Source: VGPE01 sp031431395 (GTDB lineage Bacteria; Chloroflexota; Limnocylindria; Limnocylindrales; CSP1-4). From it: a stretch of 15,931 bases of DNA. A program made the translations under genes and the position numbers. Within the stretch, counting starts at the first letter, position 1, and every line of letters starts with the position of its first letter. The stretch is from contig JANPDJ010000306.1 of assembly GCA_031431395.1 (NCBI GenBank), positions 1 to 15,931 of the forward strand, given 5' to 3'. Below, one piece after another: positions 1-7,186 of this stretch. The notes beneath the pieces were generated by a model, which saw nothing but the letters and a program-made list of their open reading frames with translations, was not told the DNA's origin and ran no database searches.

Positions 1-33
1 ATCGCCGGGCCATCGCCGGGCCATCGCCGGGCT
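1..33. repeat. 11-bp tandem repeat, three copies
   Basis: Three back-to-back copies of ATCGCCGGGCC open the window; the last copy ends in T instead of C. The unit is not a multiple of three, so it is unlikely to be a coding repeat. It continues to the window edge, so the real copy number is unknown. No gene can be assigned to bases 1-147. Confidence 0.7.
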
Positions 34-119
34 GAACCGGATCATCGCTTGATGGCCAGGATGACCACCTCGACCAGCGTCAGACGGGGACCCAGGGTGA
101 TCCGGGGCGAACGACCGCA

Positions 120-135
120 GACCCGGTCGCGGGTC
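120..135 (-). terminator. GC-rich hairpin downstream of the FAD/GcvT gene
   Basis: GACCCG and CGGGTC form a perfect 6-bp inverted repeat around a 4-base loop, 12 bases past the stop codon of the minus-strand dehydrogenase gene. No T-tract follows on the minus strand, so it is at best an atypical terminator. The only support is its position and symmetry. Confidence 0.3.
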
Positions 136-147
136 CCGAGAGCCGGC

Positions 148-2589
148 CTACCCGCGCAGCCTGGTGCCGTCCGGGTCGTAGAGCGGGTACCGGCGCACGG
201 TGGCAGGGCGGCGGACCCCGACGATCGAGACCTCCAGGCGCGTTCCGGGTGCCGTGAGCTCCATGGGCAGCACGGAGTACCCGATTGCCGTGCCGAGGGT
301 GTGGCCGTAGCCACCCGCCTCCAGCATGCCCACGCGCCTGTCGCCCTGGAAGACCGGCTCGTATCCGAACGGCGGAGCATCGCCCATCTCGCCCGGCACG
401 TCGTCGATCACGAGGCAGGCGAGCTGGCGCGTGATCCCGGCCGCGCGGCGACGGAGCAGGGCATCGCGACCCACGAAGTCGCCCTTGTCGATCGCGATGT
501 GGCTGCCCATCCCGGATTCGTCCGGAGTGCGGGCCGGGTTCAGCTCCTCTCCCCAGAGCACGTAGCCCTTCTCGAGGCGCAGAGACTCGAGGGTGCGATA
601 CCCGTAGTCGGCCACGCCGAGGTCGGCGCCCGCGTCCACCAGCGTGTCGTAGACGTGCCGGAGGTATTCGGCGGGCATGTGCAGCTCCCAGCCCAGTTCC
701 CCGGAGTAGGAGACGCGGAGCGCCCGGACAGGGGCATACCCGATGCGGACCTCGCGGACCGCCCGGAAGGGAAACGCGGCGGAGGAGAAGTCCGCGGGCG
801 AGACGCGCGAGAGCAGGTCCCGCGATCGTGGCCCGGCCACCGTCAGGACGCCCCACGCGCCGGTCACGGTCTGCACGCGGACCGATCCATCGGCGGGGAG
901 CCATCGCTCCAGCCACTCCCGGTCGCGCGTTTCGGCTGCGGCCGCCGTCACCACGTACCACCGGTCTGGCGCGAGCCGGCTGATCGTGAGGTCCGTCTCC
1001 ACGCCGCCGCTCTCCGTGAGGAGCAGGGAGTAGGACAGGCGCCCGTCCTGCCGCGGCAGGCGCCCGGCGGACAGCCGGTCCAGGAACGCCGCCGCACCCG
1101 GACCCGTGACCTCGTACTTGGCGAAGCTGGACTGGTCCAGGATGCCCACACGCTCGCGAACCGCCCGGCATTCGTTTCCCACGTGCTCGAAGAAGTTGGG
1201 CCTTCCGAAGCTCAGCCGGTCCACAGGCTCCACGCCGGGAGGCGCGAACCACAGCGGTCGCTCCCAGCCGAAGCGCTCGCCCATGAGTGCGCCCCGGCTT
1301 CGAAGCCGGTCGTAGAGGGCGTCGGTCTTGAGCGGGCGTCCGGCGTACTCCTCGTGACCGGGGAACGCGTAGTCGTAGTGGCGCAGGTACGTCTCATCGA
1401 TCCGCGCGATCAGGTAGCGCGTGTCGGATGCGTAGGCGCCGTAGCGGCGGACGTCGAAGGGGCTCATGTCGGCGGAGGGCTCGCCCGTCGTGATCCACTC
1501 GGCGAGGTGCCGGCCCGCCCCGCCGGCGGCGATGATGCCCAGCGAATTGCATCCGGCCAGGACGAAATAGCCGGGACGCCCCGGCACCTCGCCCATCAGG
1601 AAGCGGTGATCCGGCGTATAGCCGTCGGGCCCGTTGATGATCTTCTTCGCACCGGTCTGCTCGAGGCCGGGGAACCGCCGGAACGCGGATGCGAGGATGG
1701 GTTCGATCCGCTCGAGGTCCGGTGGCAGGAGCCCGGATTCGAAGTCCACCGGGACGTGCTCCGGCATCCAGGCCGTCGCCTCTGGCTCGTAGCCGCCGAC
1801 GATGAGCCCCAGGCCCTCCTGGCGTGCATACCAGGAGCCGTCCGGTTCCCGCATCGTTGGCAACTCTGACGAGAGCGCCGCGATCGCGGGCATCGCGTCG
1901 AAGACGACGTACTGGTGCTCGTAGGGGACGATGGGCAGGTCCACGCCCACCCAGCGGCCCACGTCTCGCGCCCACTGGCCGGCCGCGTTCACGAGCACCT
2001 CGCAGGTGATCGTGCCGCGGTCCGTCTCAACCGCCCACTCACCGGAGGGAAGTCGTCGGGTGCCGGTCACGAGGGTCCGCCGCTCGATCTCGGCGCCCAG
2101 GGCACGTGCGCCCGCGGCCATCGACGCCGTGAGCATCGATGGGTCGCAATAGCCGTCCGTGGCGATGTACGCGCCTGCCAGCAGGCCCTCCGTGGAGATG
2201 AGCGGGGCCAGCTCCCGGGCGCGCTGTGCGGACACGATCTCGTACGGGATGCCCAGCGATGCCGCGCGGCCCTCGAAGACCCTGAACTCGTTCAGCCGTT
2301 CCTGGGTGGTGGCGAGGCGCAGGCTGCCCACCTGGCGGATGCCCGTCGGCTGCCCGGTCTCGGCCTCGAGCCGGCCGTACAGGCCCACGCTGTAGACGGC
2401 GATCAGGGCGACGTGGTGGTTGCCGTTCATCTGCGTGAGCATCCCGGCCGCGTGCCAGGTGGTACCGGAGGCCAATTCGCCTTTCTCGAGGAGGACCGCG
2501 TCCGTCCAGCCAAGCCTCGCGAGATGAAGGAGCGTGCTGGTGCCGACGACGCCGCCGCCGATGATGACAACCCGTGCGTGCGTCTTCAC
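148..2589 (-). CDS. FAD-dependent dehydrogenase with GcvT domain (dimethylglycine/sarcosine dehydrogenase-like)
   Basis: This 813-residue protein probably oxidatively demethylates an N-methylated amine such as dimethylglycine or sarcosine, passing the one-carbon unit to tetrahydrofolate. An N-terminal GGGVVG dinucleotide fold (residues 11-16) is followed by SGTTWHAAGM. His46 there aligns with the histidine that binds FAD covalently in dimethylglycine dehydrogenases. A middle linker domain (about 375-435, with GRPLK and GWERPLWF) leads to an aminomethyltransferase (GcvT) fold (about 440-715, with GELGWEL) and its C-terminal barrel. Length and domain order match the family. The start is GTG, preceded by a good GGGAGAG site. 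The 155 bases upstream show no clear promoter. No glycine-cleavage or betaine genes are nearby, so the exact substrate is open. Confidence 0.9.
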   Translation of the reverse strand: MKTHARVVIIGGGVVGTSTLLHLARLGWTDAVLLEKGELASGTTWHAAGMLTQMNGNHHVALIAVYSVGLYGRLEAETGQPTGIRQVGSLRLATTQERLNEFRVFEGRAASLGIPYEIVSAQRARELAPLISTEGLLAGAYIATDGYCDPSMLTASMAAGARALGAEIERRTLVTGTRRLPSGEWAVETDRGTITCEVLVNAAGQWARDVGRWVGVDLPIVPYEHQYVVFDAMPAIAALSSELPTMREPDGSWYARQEGLGLIVGGYEPEATAWMPEHVPVDFESGLLPPDLERIEPILASAFRRFPGLEQTGAKKIINGPDGYTPDHRFLMGEVPGRPGYFVLAGCNSLGIIAAGGAGRHLAEWITTGEPSADMSPFDVRRYGAYASDTRYLIARIDETYLRHYDYAFPGHEEYAGRPLKTDALYDRLRSRGALMGERFGWERPLWFAPPGVEPVDRLSFGRPNFFEHVGNECRAVRERVGILDQSSFAKYEVTGPGAAAFLDRLSAGRLPRQDGRLSYSLLLTESGGVETDLTISRLAPDRWYVVTAAAAETRDREWLERWLPADGSVRVQTVTGAWGVLTVAGPRSRDLLSRVSPADFSSAAFPFRAVREVRIGYAPVRALRVSYSGELGWELHMPAEYLRHVYDTLVDAGADLGVADYGYRTLESLRLEKGYVLWGEELNPARTPDESGMGSHIAIDKGDFVGRDALLRRRAAGITRQLACLVIDDVPGEMGDAPPFGYEPVFQGDRRVGMLEAGGYGHTLGTAIGYSVLPMELTAPGTRLEVSIVGVRRPATVRRYPLYDPDGTRLRG

Positions 2590-2744
2590 GTTCGCTCTCC
2601 CGAAACCCCAGGGCCCTGCCGCCGACGGGCTGCCGGCTCGATGCCGCCAAGGATCGCATTGCGGCCCCGGTCGAGTGGGGGCGTTCGCGAAGGTCCCCGG
2701 CAGTTTGACCAGCCGAACACGAAGGAGCGACGGGCCGCCGCCGG

Positions 2745-3455
2745 CTACTCCGGGTCCGGTGGGTCGAACCGGTAGCCGTACCCGCGCACCGTCACAAGAT
2801 GTGCGGGATGCTCTGGGTCTGCCTCGACCTTGGATCGCAGCCAGCGCATGTGGACGTCGATCGTGCGTGGGTCACCGGCGAACGTGGCACCCCAAACCCG
2901 CTCGATCAACTCCGGGCGTGTGTACGCGCGGCGGGGATGCGCGGCCATGAGCGAGAGCAACTGGAGCTCCTTGGGCCGCAGGCGCTGTGGCAGGCCTTCG
3001 CGGCGAAGCTCGCAGGCCTGGAGATCCAGTTCCACGCCGGCGGCGATGAGGATCGAGGAGCGGGAGATCGCGGGACGGACCGCCGTCCCGAGCCGTCTCA
3101 GCCGCGCTGCCAGCTCTCGGATGTCGACGGAGATCGGAAGCGCGTCGTCGAAGCCGCCATCGAGCGCAGACATGCGGCCCCCCACGTCGTCAGGCGCGGT
3201 CAGGAGCACCGTCCGGATCGGGGAGCGCGGCCGGCGGCGGGCCGCCGCCACTGCCTGCACACTCGCCGAGTCGGCGGGAGGTTGGGCGACGATCACGATC
3301 CGGGGCCGGCTGCCGGCCAGTTCGTGCGCGAGATCGGCGTCACCAGCAAGCCGCAGGTCGACTTCGGGCAGCAGCCCCTGCAGTTCGGGCCGGAGGGCTG
3401 ACCCACCCACAAAGAGCCAAGAGGGCCTCAAGGGCTGCTGAGCGGTCGATGCCAT
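2745..3455 (-). CDS. OmpR/PhoB-type transcription regulator with degenerate receiver domain
   Basis: The C-terminal part (about 139-232) is a clear winged-helix DNA-binding domain of the PhoB/OmpR kind: LRPKELQLL, then RVWG, GDPRTIDVHMRWLRSKVE and TVRGYGYRF. The N-terminal half keeps the receiver layout (LLTAPDD, ALDGGFDDAL), but the catalytic residues are gone. The acidic pair near the start is replaced (WLFVGGSA), the phospho-accepting Asp is Ala57, and the conserved Lys is Ile108. It therefore cannot be switched by ordinary phosphorylation, and no sensor kinase gene is present. It lies 70 bases downstream of phoU on the same strand, which suggests control of phosphate genes, perhaps including its own. 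The ATG has no strong ribosome site; 11-bp-phased repeats lie just upstream. The DNA-binding family is certain; the target genes are inferred. Confidence 0.9.
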   Translation of the reverse strand: MASTAQQPLRPSWLFVGGSALRPELQGLLPEVDLRLAGDADLAHELAGSRPRIVIVAQPPADSASVQAVAAARRRPRSPIRTVLLTAPDDVGGRMSALDGGFDDALPISVDIRELAARLRRLGTAVRPAISRSSILIAAGVELDLQACELRREGLPQRLRPKELQLLSLMAAHPRRAYTRPELIERVWGATFAGDPRTIDVHMRWLRSKVEADPEHPAHLVTVRGYGYRFDPPDPE

Positions 3456-3472
3456 GGGTGCACGCTGGTCCG

Positions 3473-3505
3473 CCGCGATTAACTCGGGATTGGCCCGTCG
3501 TTAAC
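3473..3505 (-). promoter_or_regulatory. Candidate Pho box: three 11-bp units upstream of the regulator gene
   Basis: Read on the plus strand, CCGCGATTAAC (3473-3483) and CCGTCGTTAAC (3495-3505) agree at 8 of 11 bases and lie exactly 22 bp apart, with a related unit TCGGGATTGGC between them. PhoB-family proteins bind direct repeats of 11 bp, one per helical turn, so the phasing fits. The block ends 17 bases before the regulator's ATG, so the regulator may control itself. The consensus itself is inferred from this window only. Confidence 0.5.
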
Positions 3506-3525
3506 GCTCCGTGCACGCGAGGATC

Positions 3526-4275
3526 TCAGGGGTTGAGGTCCTCGATCTCGCCATGCGCCAGGAACACGACGTCCTCCGCGATGTTGGTCACCCGGTCCCC
3601 GATGCGTTCGAGGTCGTGGGCGACGAGCAGGAGATGCGTCCCGCGGATCACATTCGCAGCATCCGCCCGCATGAGTCCCAGGAGCTGGTCGAACGTCTCG
3701 TGGTACTTCGCGTCGATGTCGTCGTCCAGGGCTGCGACCTCGCGTGCCTTGATCTCGTCGACGTTCACGAGCGCGAGGAGAATCGCGTGGAGCAGCTGTT
3801 CCGCCAGGGCGCCCATTTCCGGCAGCGGCACGTGCGACGACAGCTGCGGCTGGGCGCCCAGCGTTCGAGCATGCTTCGCAACGCTCTTGGCGTGGTCGCC
3901 GATCCGCTCCAGTTCATATCCGACGTGGTCCAGCGCAAGGAGATACCGGAGATCGCGGGCGACCGGCTGCTGGGTCGCGATCGACGTGATGATCAGCGCC
4001 GAGACTTCGCGCTGCATCTCGTTGATGCGCAGGTCGCGCTCAATCACCCCTTCGGCGAGGGCAACATCGTTCTCGGCCAGTGCGCGCACGGCGGCGCCAA
4101 TCGCGTGCTCGACGGCCTCGCCCATGCGCAGCACAGCGTCGCGCACGTCCCGGAGTTCGCGGTCCAGTGCTTCGCGCGCGAACGGTCTGCCCTGCTGTAG
4201 CGTCACGGCGTGGAGGAGCTCCATTTCGGCTCTGTCGAGGATCTCCGCGATCTGCAGGTCGAGCGTATCGCCCAT
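3526..4275 (-). CDS. phoU: Phosphate transport regulator PhoU
   Basis: PhoU is a cytoplasmic all-helical protein that links the Pst phosphate transporter to Pho regulation and limits phosphate uptake. The protein has the two-repeat PhoU architecture. Each repeat carries the metal-binding signature: ELERIGDHAKSVAKHA in the first and DLERIGDRVTNIAEDV in the second. ALDRELRDVRDAVLRMG is the usual first helix. About 40 residues precede it, longer than in many PhoU proteins. I chose the ATG at 4275 (249 aa), with GGAG about ten bases upstream. An ATG at 4332 would add 19 residues but lies inside the end of pstB. It follows pstB by 34 bases and is surely co-transcribed with it. The chosen start codon touches a 7-bp inverted repeat. 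Confidence 0.95.
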   Translation of the reverse strand: MGDTLDLQIAEILDRAEMELLHAVTLQQGRPFAREALDRELRDVRDAVLRMGEAVEHAIGAAVRALAENDVALAEGVIERDLRINEMQREVSALIITSIATQQPVARDLRYLLALDHVGYELERIGDHAKSVAKHARTLGAQPQLSSHVPLPEMGALAEQLLHAILLALVNVDEIKAREVAALDDDIDAKYHETFDQLLGLMRADAANVIRGTHLLLVAHDLERIGDRVTNIAEDVVFLAHGEIEDLNP

Positions 4276-4299
4276 CCTAGGGTCTCCGACCACTAGGAT
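4274..4299 (-). promoter_or_regulatory. Inverted repeat over the phoU start site
   Basis: ATCCTAG (4274-4280) and CTAGGAT (4293-4299) form a perfect 7-bp inverted repeat with a 12-base loop in the pstB-phoU gap. On the minus strand the GGAG ribosome site sits in the loop, and the first two bases of the phoU ATG are in the stem. It could tune phoU translation or be a protein-binding palindrome; it could also be chance. Confidence 0.35.
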
Positions 4300-4309
4300 G
4301 CAGGGCGCT

Positions 4310-5212
4310 TCACCCGAACCGCCCGGAAACATAGTCCTCCGTCAGTGGGTTGGTGGGGTGCGTAAAGATGTCTCTCGTGGCTCCCGTCTCGACGAGGTAC
4401 CCGGCACGATCCTCGCCCATCGTGAAGAACGCCGTCCGGTCACTGACCCGGCCCGCCTGCTGCATGTTGTGCGTCACGATCACAATCGTGTAGTTGAGCC
4501 GGAGGTCCGCGATCAGCTCCTCGATGCGGAGCGTGGCCATCGGATCCAGCGCCGAGGCCGGTTCGTCCATGAGGATCACTTCCGGATCCACCGCGAGTGC
4601 CCGGGCGATGCACAGGCGCTGCTGCTGCCCGCCCGAGAGCGACGTCCCGCCCGCCCGCAACCTGTCCTTGACCTCGTCCCACAGGGCCGCGCGCCGCAGG
4701 CTGCGCTCGACGACCTCGTCGAGGTCACGCCGCGCGTGCCGCCCTGTCAGCTGCAGTCCGGATGCCACGTTGTCGTAGATCGACATCGTCGGGAACGGAT
4801 TGGGGCGCTGGAACACCATGCCCACGACGCGGCGCAATTGCACCGGATCCACATTCGGGTCGTAGATGTCGGTTCCATCCAGCAGGACGCGGCCCTCGAC
4901 GCGGGCGCCGGGAGCCAGCTCGTGCATCCGGTTCAGCGTTCGCAGGAAGGTGCTCTTCCCGCACCCCGACGGGCCGATGATCGCCGTGACCGACCTGGGG
5001 ACGATCTCGAGACTCACGTCCCGGACGGCCCGGAAACCCCGGTAGAAGCAGGACAGGGAACGAACGTCGACGCGGCCGGACCCCGCGGCGCGGGGCGGCT
5101 CGAGTCCAATCCCACGATCGGCCTCGGCGGAGCGAATGAGGCCCGGCGACTCAGCGGCCGACGTCGCAGGCGGGACGGTTTCGCGCACTGGTGGGAGAAG
5201 GTCGAGGGTCAC
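4310..5212 (-). CDS. pstB: Phosphate ABC transporter ATP-binding protein PstB
   Basis: PstB hydrolyses ATP on the inner face of the membrane to drive phosphate import through PstC/PstA. All ABC motifs are intact: Walker A GPSGCGKST (80-88), Q-loop Gln135 within FQRPNPFP, signature LSGGQQQ (192-198), Walker B VILMDEP with catalytic Glu217, and switch His248 in VTHNM. SGCGKSTFLRTLNRM and the FQRPNPFP stretch are typical of PstB rather than other importers. About 50 residues of low-complexity sequence precede the ABC domain, longer than usual. The start is a GTG with a poor ribosome site, so the true start could lie further in. pstS is 106 bases upstream and phoU follows. The membrane subunits PstC and PstA are not encoded between pstS and pstB, where they normally lie. 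Confidence 0.95.
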   Translation of the reverse strand: MTLDLLPPVRETVPPATSAAESPGLIRSAEADRGIGLEPPRAAGSGRVDVRSLSCFYRGFRAVRDVSLEIVPRSVTAIIGPSGCGKSTFLRTLNRMHELAPGARVEGRVLLDGTDIYDPNVDPVQLRRVVGMVFQRPNPFPTMSIYDNVASGLQLTGRHARRDLDEVVERSLRRAALWDEVKDRLRAGGTSLSGGQQQRLCIARALAVDPEVILMDEPASALDPMATLRIEELIADLRLNYTIVIVTHNMQQAGRVSDRTAFFTMGEDRAGYLVETGATRDIFTHPTNPLTEDYVSGRFG

Positions 5213-5232
5213 GGTGCGTGTAGGTTTCGCTG

Positions 5233-5265
5233 CGCGCGTGAACGCGATATTCGCGAGGTGTTAAC
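5233..5265 (-). promoter_or_regulatory. Candidate Pho box: three 11-bp units upstream of pstB
   Basis: Read on the plus strand, CGCGCGTGAAC (5233-5243) and GAGGTGTTAAC (5255-5265) lie exactly 22 bp apart with an 11-bp unit GCGATATTCGC between. This is the same spacing and the same TNAAC ending as the site before the regulator gene. The block ends 20 bases before the pstB GTG, close to the 17 bases seen at the regulator gene. It suggests that pstB-phoU has its own phosphate-controlled promoter within the pst operon. Confidence 0.5.
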
Positions 5266-5293
5266 GCGCTGTTCCCGACCCGGTCCCGCACCT

Positions 5294-5312
5294 GGGCCGG
5301 GCGCCCGGGCCC
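5294..5312 (-). terminator. Strong hairpin just after pstS
   Basis: On the minus strand, six bases after the pstS stop codon, the segment folds into GGGCC/GGCCC plus GG/CC around a GCGC loop, with one bulged G. No T-tract follows, so it may be a 3'-end stabilising or partial terminator that raises pstS relative to pstB. It may also simply reflect local GC-richness. Confidence 0.4.
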
Positions 5313-5318
5313 GCGGAT

Positions 5319-6470
5319 TCACGGCCAGATCGGCGAGCCGCCGCTGGTGACCCGGTGGAGTTCCGCCAGCGCCTTCGATTGGACGCCGCCCGGCAGCGCT
5401 GCGAAGCCCGCCTGTGGCGCATCGGCCTGGCCGCTCGTCAATGCCCACGCGAGGAACGCCACGAGTGCCTGTCCGGCGGTCCGGTCGGCCTGCTCGACGC
5501 GGACGAGGACGAAGGCGTAGACGACGATGGGGTAGGCATTGATGCCCGGCGCATTGATCACCGGCGGCTGCCGGAAGTCCGGGAGCAGGCCGGCCACCGA
5601 GGTCTCACCCGCGGCGCCGATGGCGAGCGATGTTGCACGGACGAACGTGCCGGCCGGATTCTTGAGCTTGACCGTGCGAAGCCCGGCACTTCCCGCGATC
5701 GTCGATCCCGCGTAGCCGATGGTGCCCTCGATCGCCTTGACGGCCGCGATCATGCCGTCGTCTCCTTCCGCGCCCGTGCCGACCGGCCAGGAGACCGCCC
5801 GGCCGACGCCGGGGCCGGCGCGCCACTCTGGGCTTGCCGCCGCGAGCCATGTCGCCAGGGCTGCTGTGCCGCCCGAAGGATCGGATCGGTGCACGACCGC
5901 GATGGGCAGGTCCGGCAGCGAGACTCCGGCGTTGAGCGCCACGATCGCAGGATCGTTCCACCTCGCGATCCTGCCGAGGAAGATCGCGGCGACCGTCGCC
6001 CCATCGAGCTGGATCGACGTGACCCCGGGCAGATTGACGACAACCGAGATGGCCGCGAGCGCGGTGGGAACGTGGAGGACCCCGGCCGGCGCGGCGGCGA
6101 GTTCCGCGTCGGTCATCGCAACGTCGGCCGCCCCGAAGGCCAGGCTGCTGCCCGAGACAGCCTCGATCCCGGCCGTTGAACCCCTGCCGTCGTACGAGAT
6201 CGCGATGTCGGGATAGGTTGCGCCGAACCGCTCGAGCCAGACCAGGTACAGCGGCCCGGCCAGCCCCGACCCGGCCCCCTTGAGCGCGACGGCCCCGACC
6301 GGTGGCTGCGGGATGTCATTCGGTCGTCGGGTGGCGGGCGCCCCGGATACGGCGACGGCTGTGACCGATGGCGACGCGAGCGTAGGTGTGCCTGCGCAGC
6401 CGTTCACGACCACGGCGACCACGGCGGCAATGAGCATCAACGCCGACGGGCGGTGATCCCGTCCGCTCAC
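5319..6470 (-). CDS. pstS: Phosphate-binding lipoprotein PstS
   Basis: PstS captures phosphate outside the membrane and hands it to the Pst permease. The 383-residue protein starts with a hydrophobic signal (about 10-22) ending in lipobox VNGC, with Cys25 the predicted lipid anchor. Phosphate-binding loops are visible in order: GAGSGLAGPLY (65-75), SYDGRGSTAGI (92-102), FGAADVAMTD (112-121) and HRSDPSGGTA (194-203). WNDPAIVALN (171-180) is also typical. The start is GTG with a strong GGAGGG site five bases upstream. A TACAGT hexamer at 6535-6540 (minus strand) could be a -10 element, but no convincing -35 accompanies it. It is first in the minus-strand run pstS-pstB-phoU-regulator and divergent from the coiled-coil protein gene. 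Confidence 0.95.
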   Translation of the reverse strand: MSGRDHRPSALMLIAAVVAVVVNGCAGTPTLASPSVTAVAVSGAPATRRPNDIPQPPVGAVALKGAGSGLAGPLYLVWLERFGATYPDIAISYDGRGSTAGIEAVSGSSLAFGAADVAMTDAELAAAPAGVLHVPTALAAISVVVNLPGVTSIQLDGATVAAIFLGRIARWNDPAIVALNAGVSLPDLPIAVVHRSDPSGGTAALATWLAAASPEWRAGPGVGRAVSWPVGTGAEGDDGMIAAVKAIEGTIGYAGSTIAGSAGLRTVKLKNPAGTFVRATSLAIGAAGETSVAGLLPDFRQPPVINAPGINAYPIVVYAFVLVRVEQADRTAGQALVAFLAWALTSGQADAPQAGFAALPGGVQSKALAELHRVTSGGSPIWP

Positions 6471-6621
6471 GACTACCCTCCGACTGCCTGGTCCGACGCC
6501 TGCCCCGATGACGGGTTGCCGGTTCCGGTGCCAGACTGTACGTCAACCGATGGGGGGCCGGGTCCGCCGTCCGGCCCGGGGTATCCTCGGGAGCGGCCAG
6601 GCAGCGAGAGGGAGTACGGGC

Positions 6622-7167
6622 ATGGCAAAGCGGAGTGGCAAGGCGAAGTCCAAAGCGTCCACGAAGCCGGGCGGTGCAGGTGTCACGGCCAGGAAGCAGG
6701 CGCGGCGCGACGCTGAGACGATCACGAAACTCGAGCGCCTGGTCGTCGCCGCGCGGGCCATCGAGGAGAAGCGCCGACGCCAGCTGGAGCGGGCCCTGGA
6801 AGCTGTCCAGGTTGCCGAGGCCTACCTCGCCGAGGGTCGGGCGCTCATCGACATGCACACGGTCAGCGAAGCGACGGCAGACGGGTCTGCCTCATCGACC
6901 CCTGCCACGCCTTCCGTCGCCGCTCGCAAGGCGAAGGCGACGACCGGCACCACCGCGGCCGCAGCGCCGCCTTCTGCAGGCGCGCCGAGCGTGACGCCGG
7001 TCGAGCCCCCGCCGCCCGCGGCAAATCCGCCGGCCGCTCGAGCGCCGAAGGCCACCACATCCTCCGGGACCACGCGTCCCGCAGCGCGCGTCGCGGCGGC
7101 ACCCAGGTCCGCCCCCCGCAGCCGGAGGTCGCCCCGATCCGGCGCTGATTCCGGAGGTTCCAGCTGA
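6622..7167 (+). CDS. Basic coiled-coil / Ala-Pro-Thr-rich low-complexity protein
   Basis: This 181-residue protein matches no enzyme family that I recognise. A lysine-rich head (MAKRSGKAKSKAS) is followed by one charged helix (about 23-78), probably a coiled coil, with KLERL and EKRRRQLERALEAVQVAEAYL. The rest (about 85-181) is disordered, rich in Ala, Pro, Thr, Lys and Arg, and ends in a basic Arg/Ser tail. A head, coiled coil and long basic tail recall histone-H1-like or granule-associated (phasin/AlgP-like) proteins. Its place between pstS and ppx, 19 bases before ppx, suggests a link to polyphosphate or nucleoid. That role is inference only. The ATG was chosen for its GAGAGGGAG ribosome site about eight bases upstream. 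A TATCCT at 6582-6587 is a weak -10 candidate. Confidence 0.8.
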   Translation: MAKRSGKAKSKASTKPGGAGVTARKQARRDAETITKLERLVVAARAIEEKRRRQLERALEAVQVAEAYLAEGRALIDMHTVSEATADGSASSTPATPSVAARKAKATTGTTAAAAPPSAGAPSVTPVEPPPPAANPPAARAPKATTSSGTTRPAARVAAAPRSAPRSRRSPRSGADSGGSS

Positions 7168-7186
7168 ACCCCGCCCCACGGCCCGC

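Noticed and set aside
49..1869. 606-codon open frame on the plus strand
   Set aside because: Lies opposite the dehydrogenase gene; Arg/Pro/His-rich product with no domain. Long antisense frames are expected in high-GC genes.
3449..5350. 633-codon open frame on the plus strand
   Set aside because: Antisense to phoU and pstB, both confirmed by full motif sets; product is low-complexity Ser/Arg-rich.
6537..6547. Pho-box-like GTTGACGTACA upstream of pstS
   Set aside because: Only one unit; no partner at 11 or 22 bases, so not counted as an operator.
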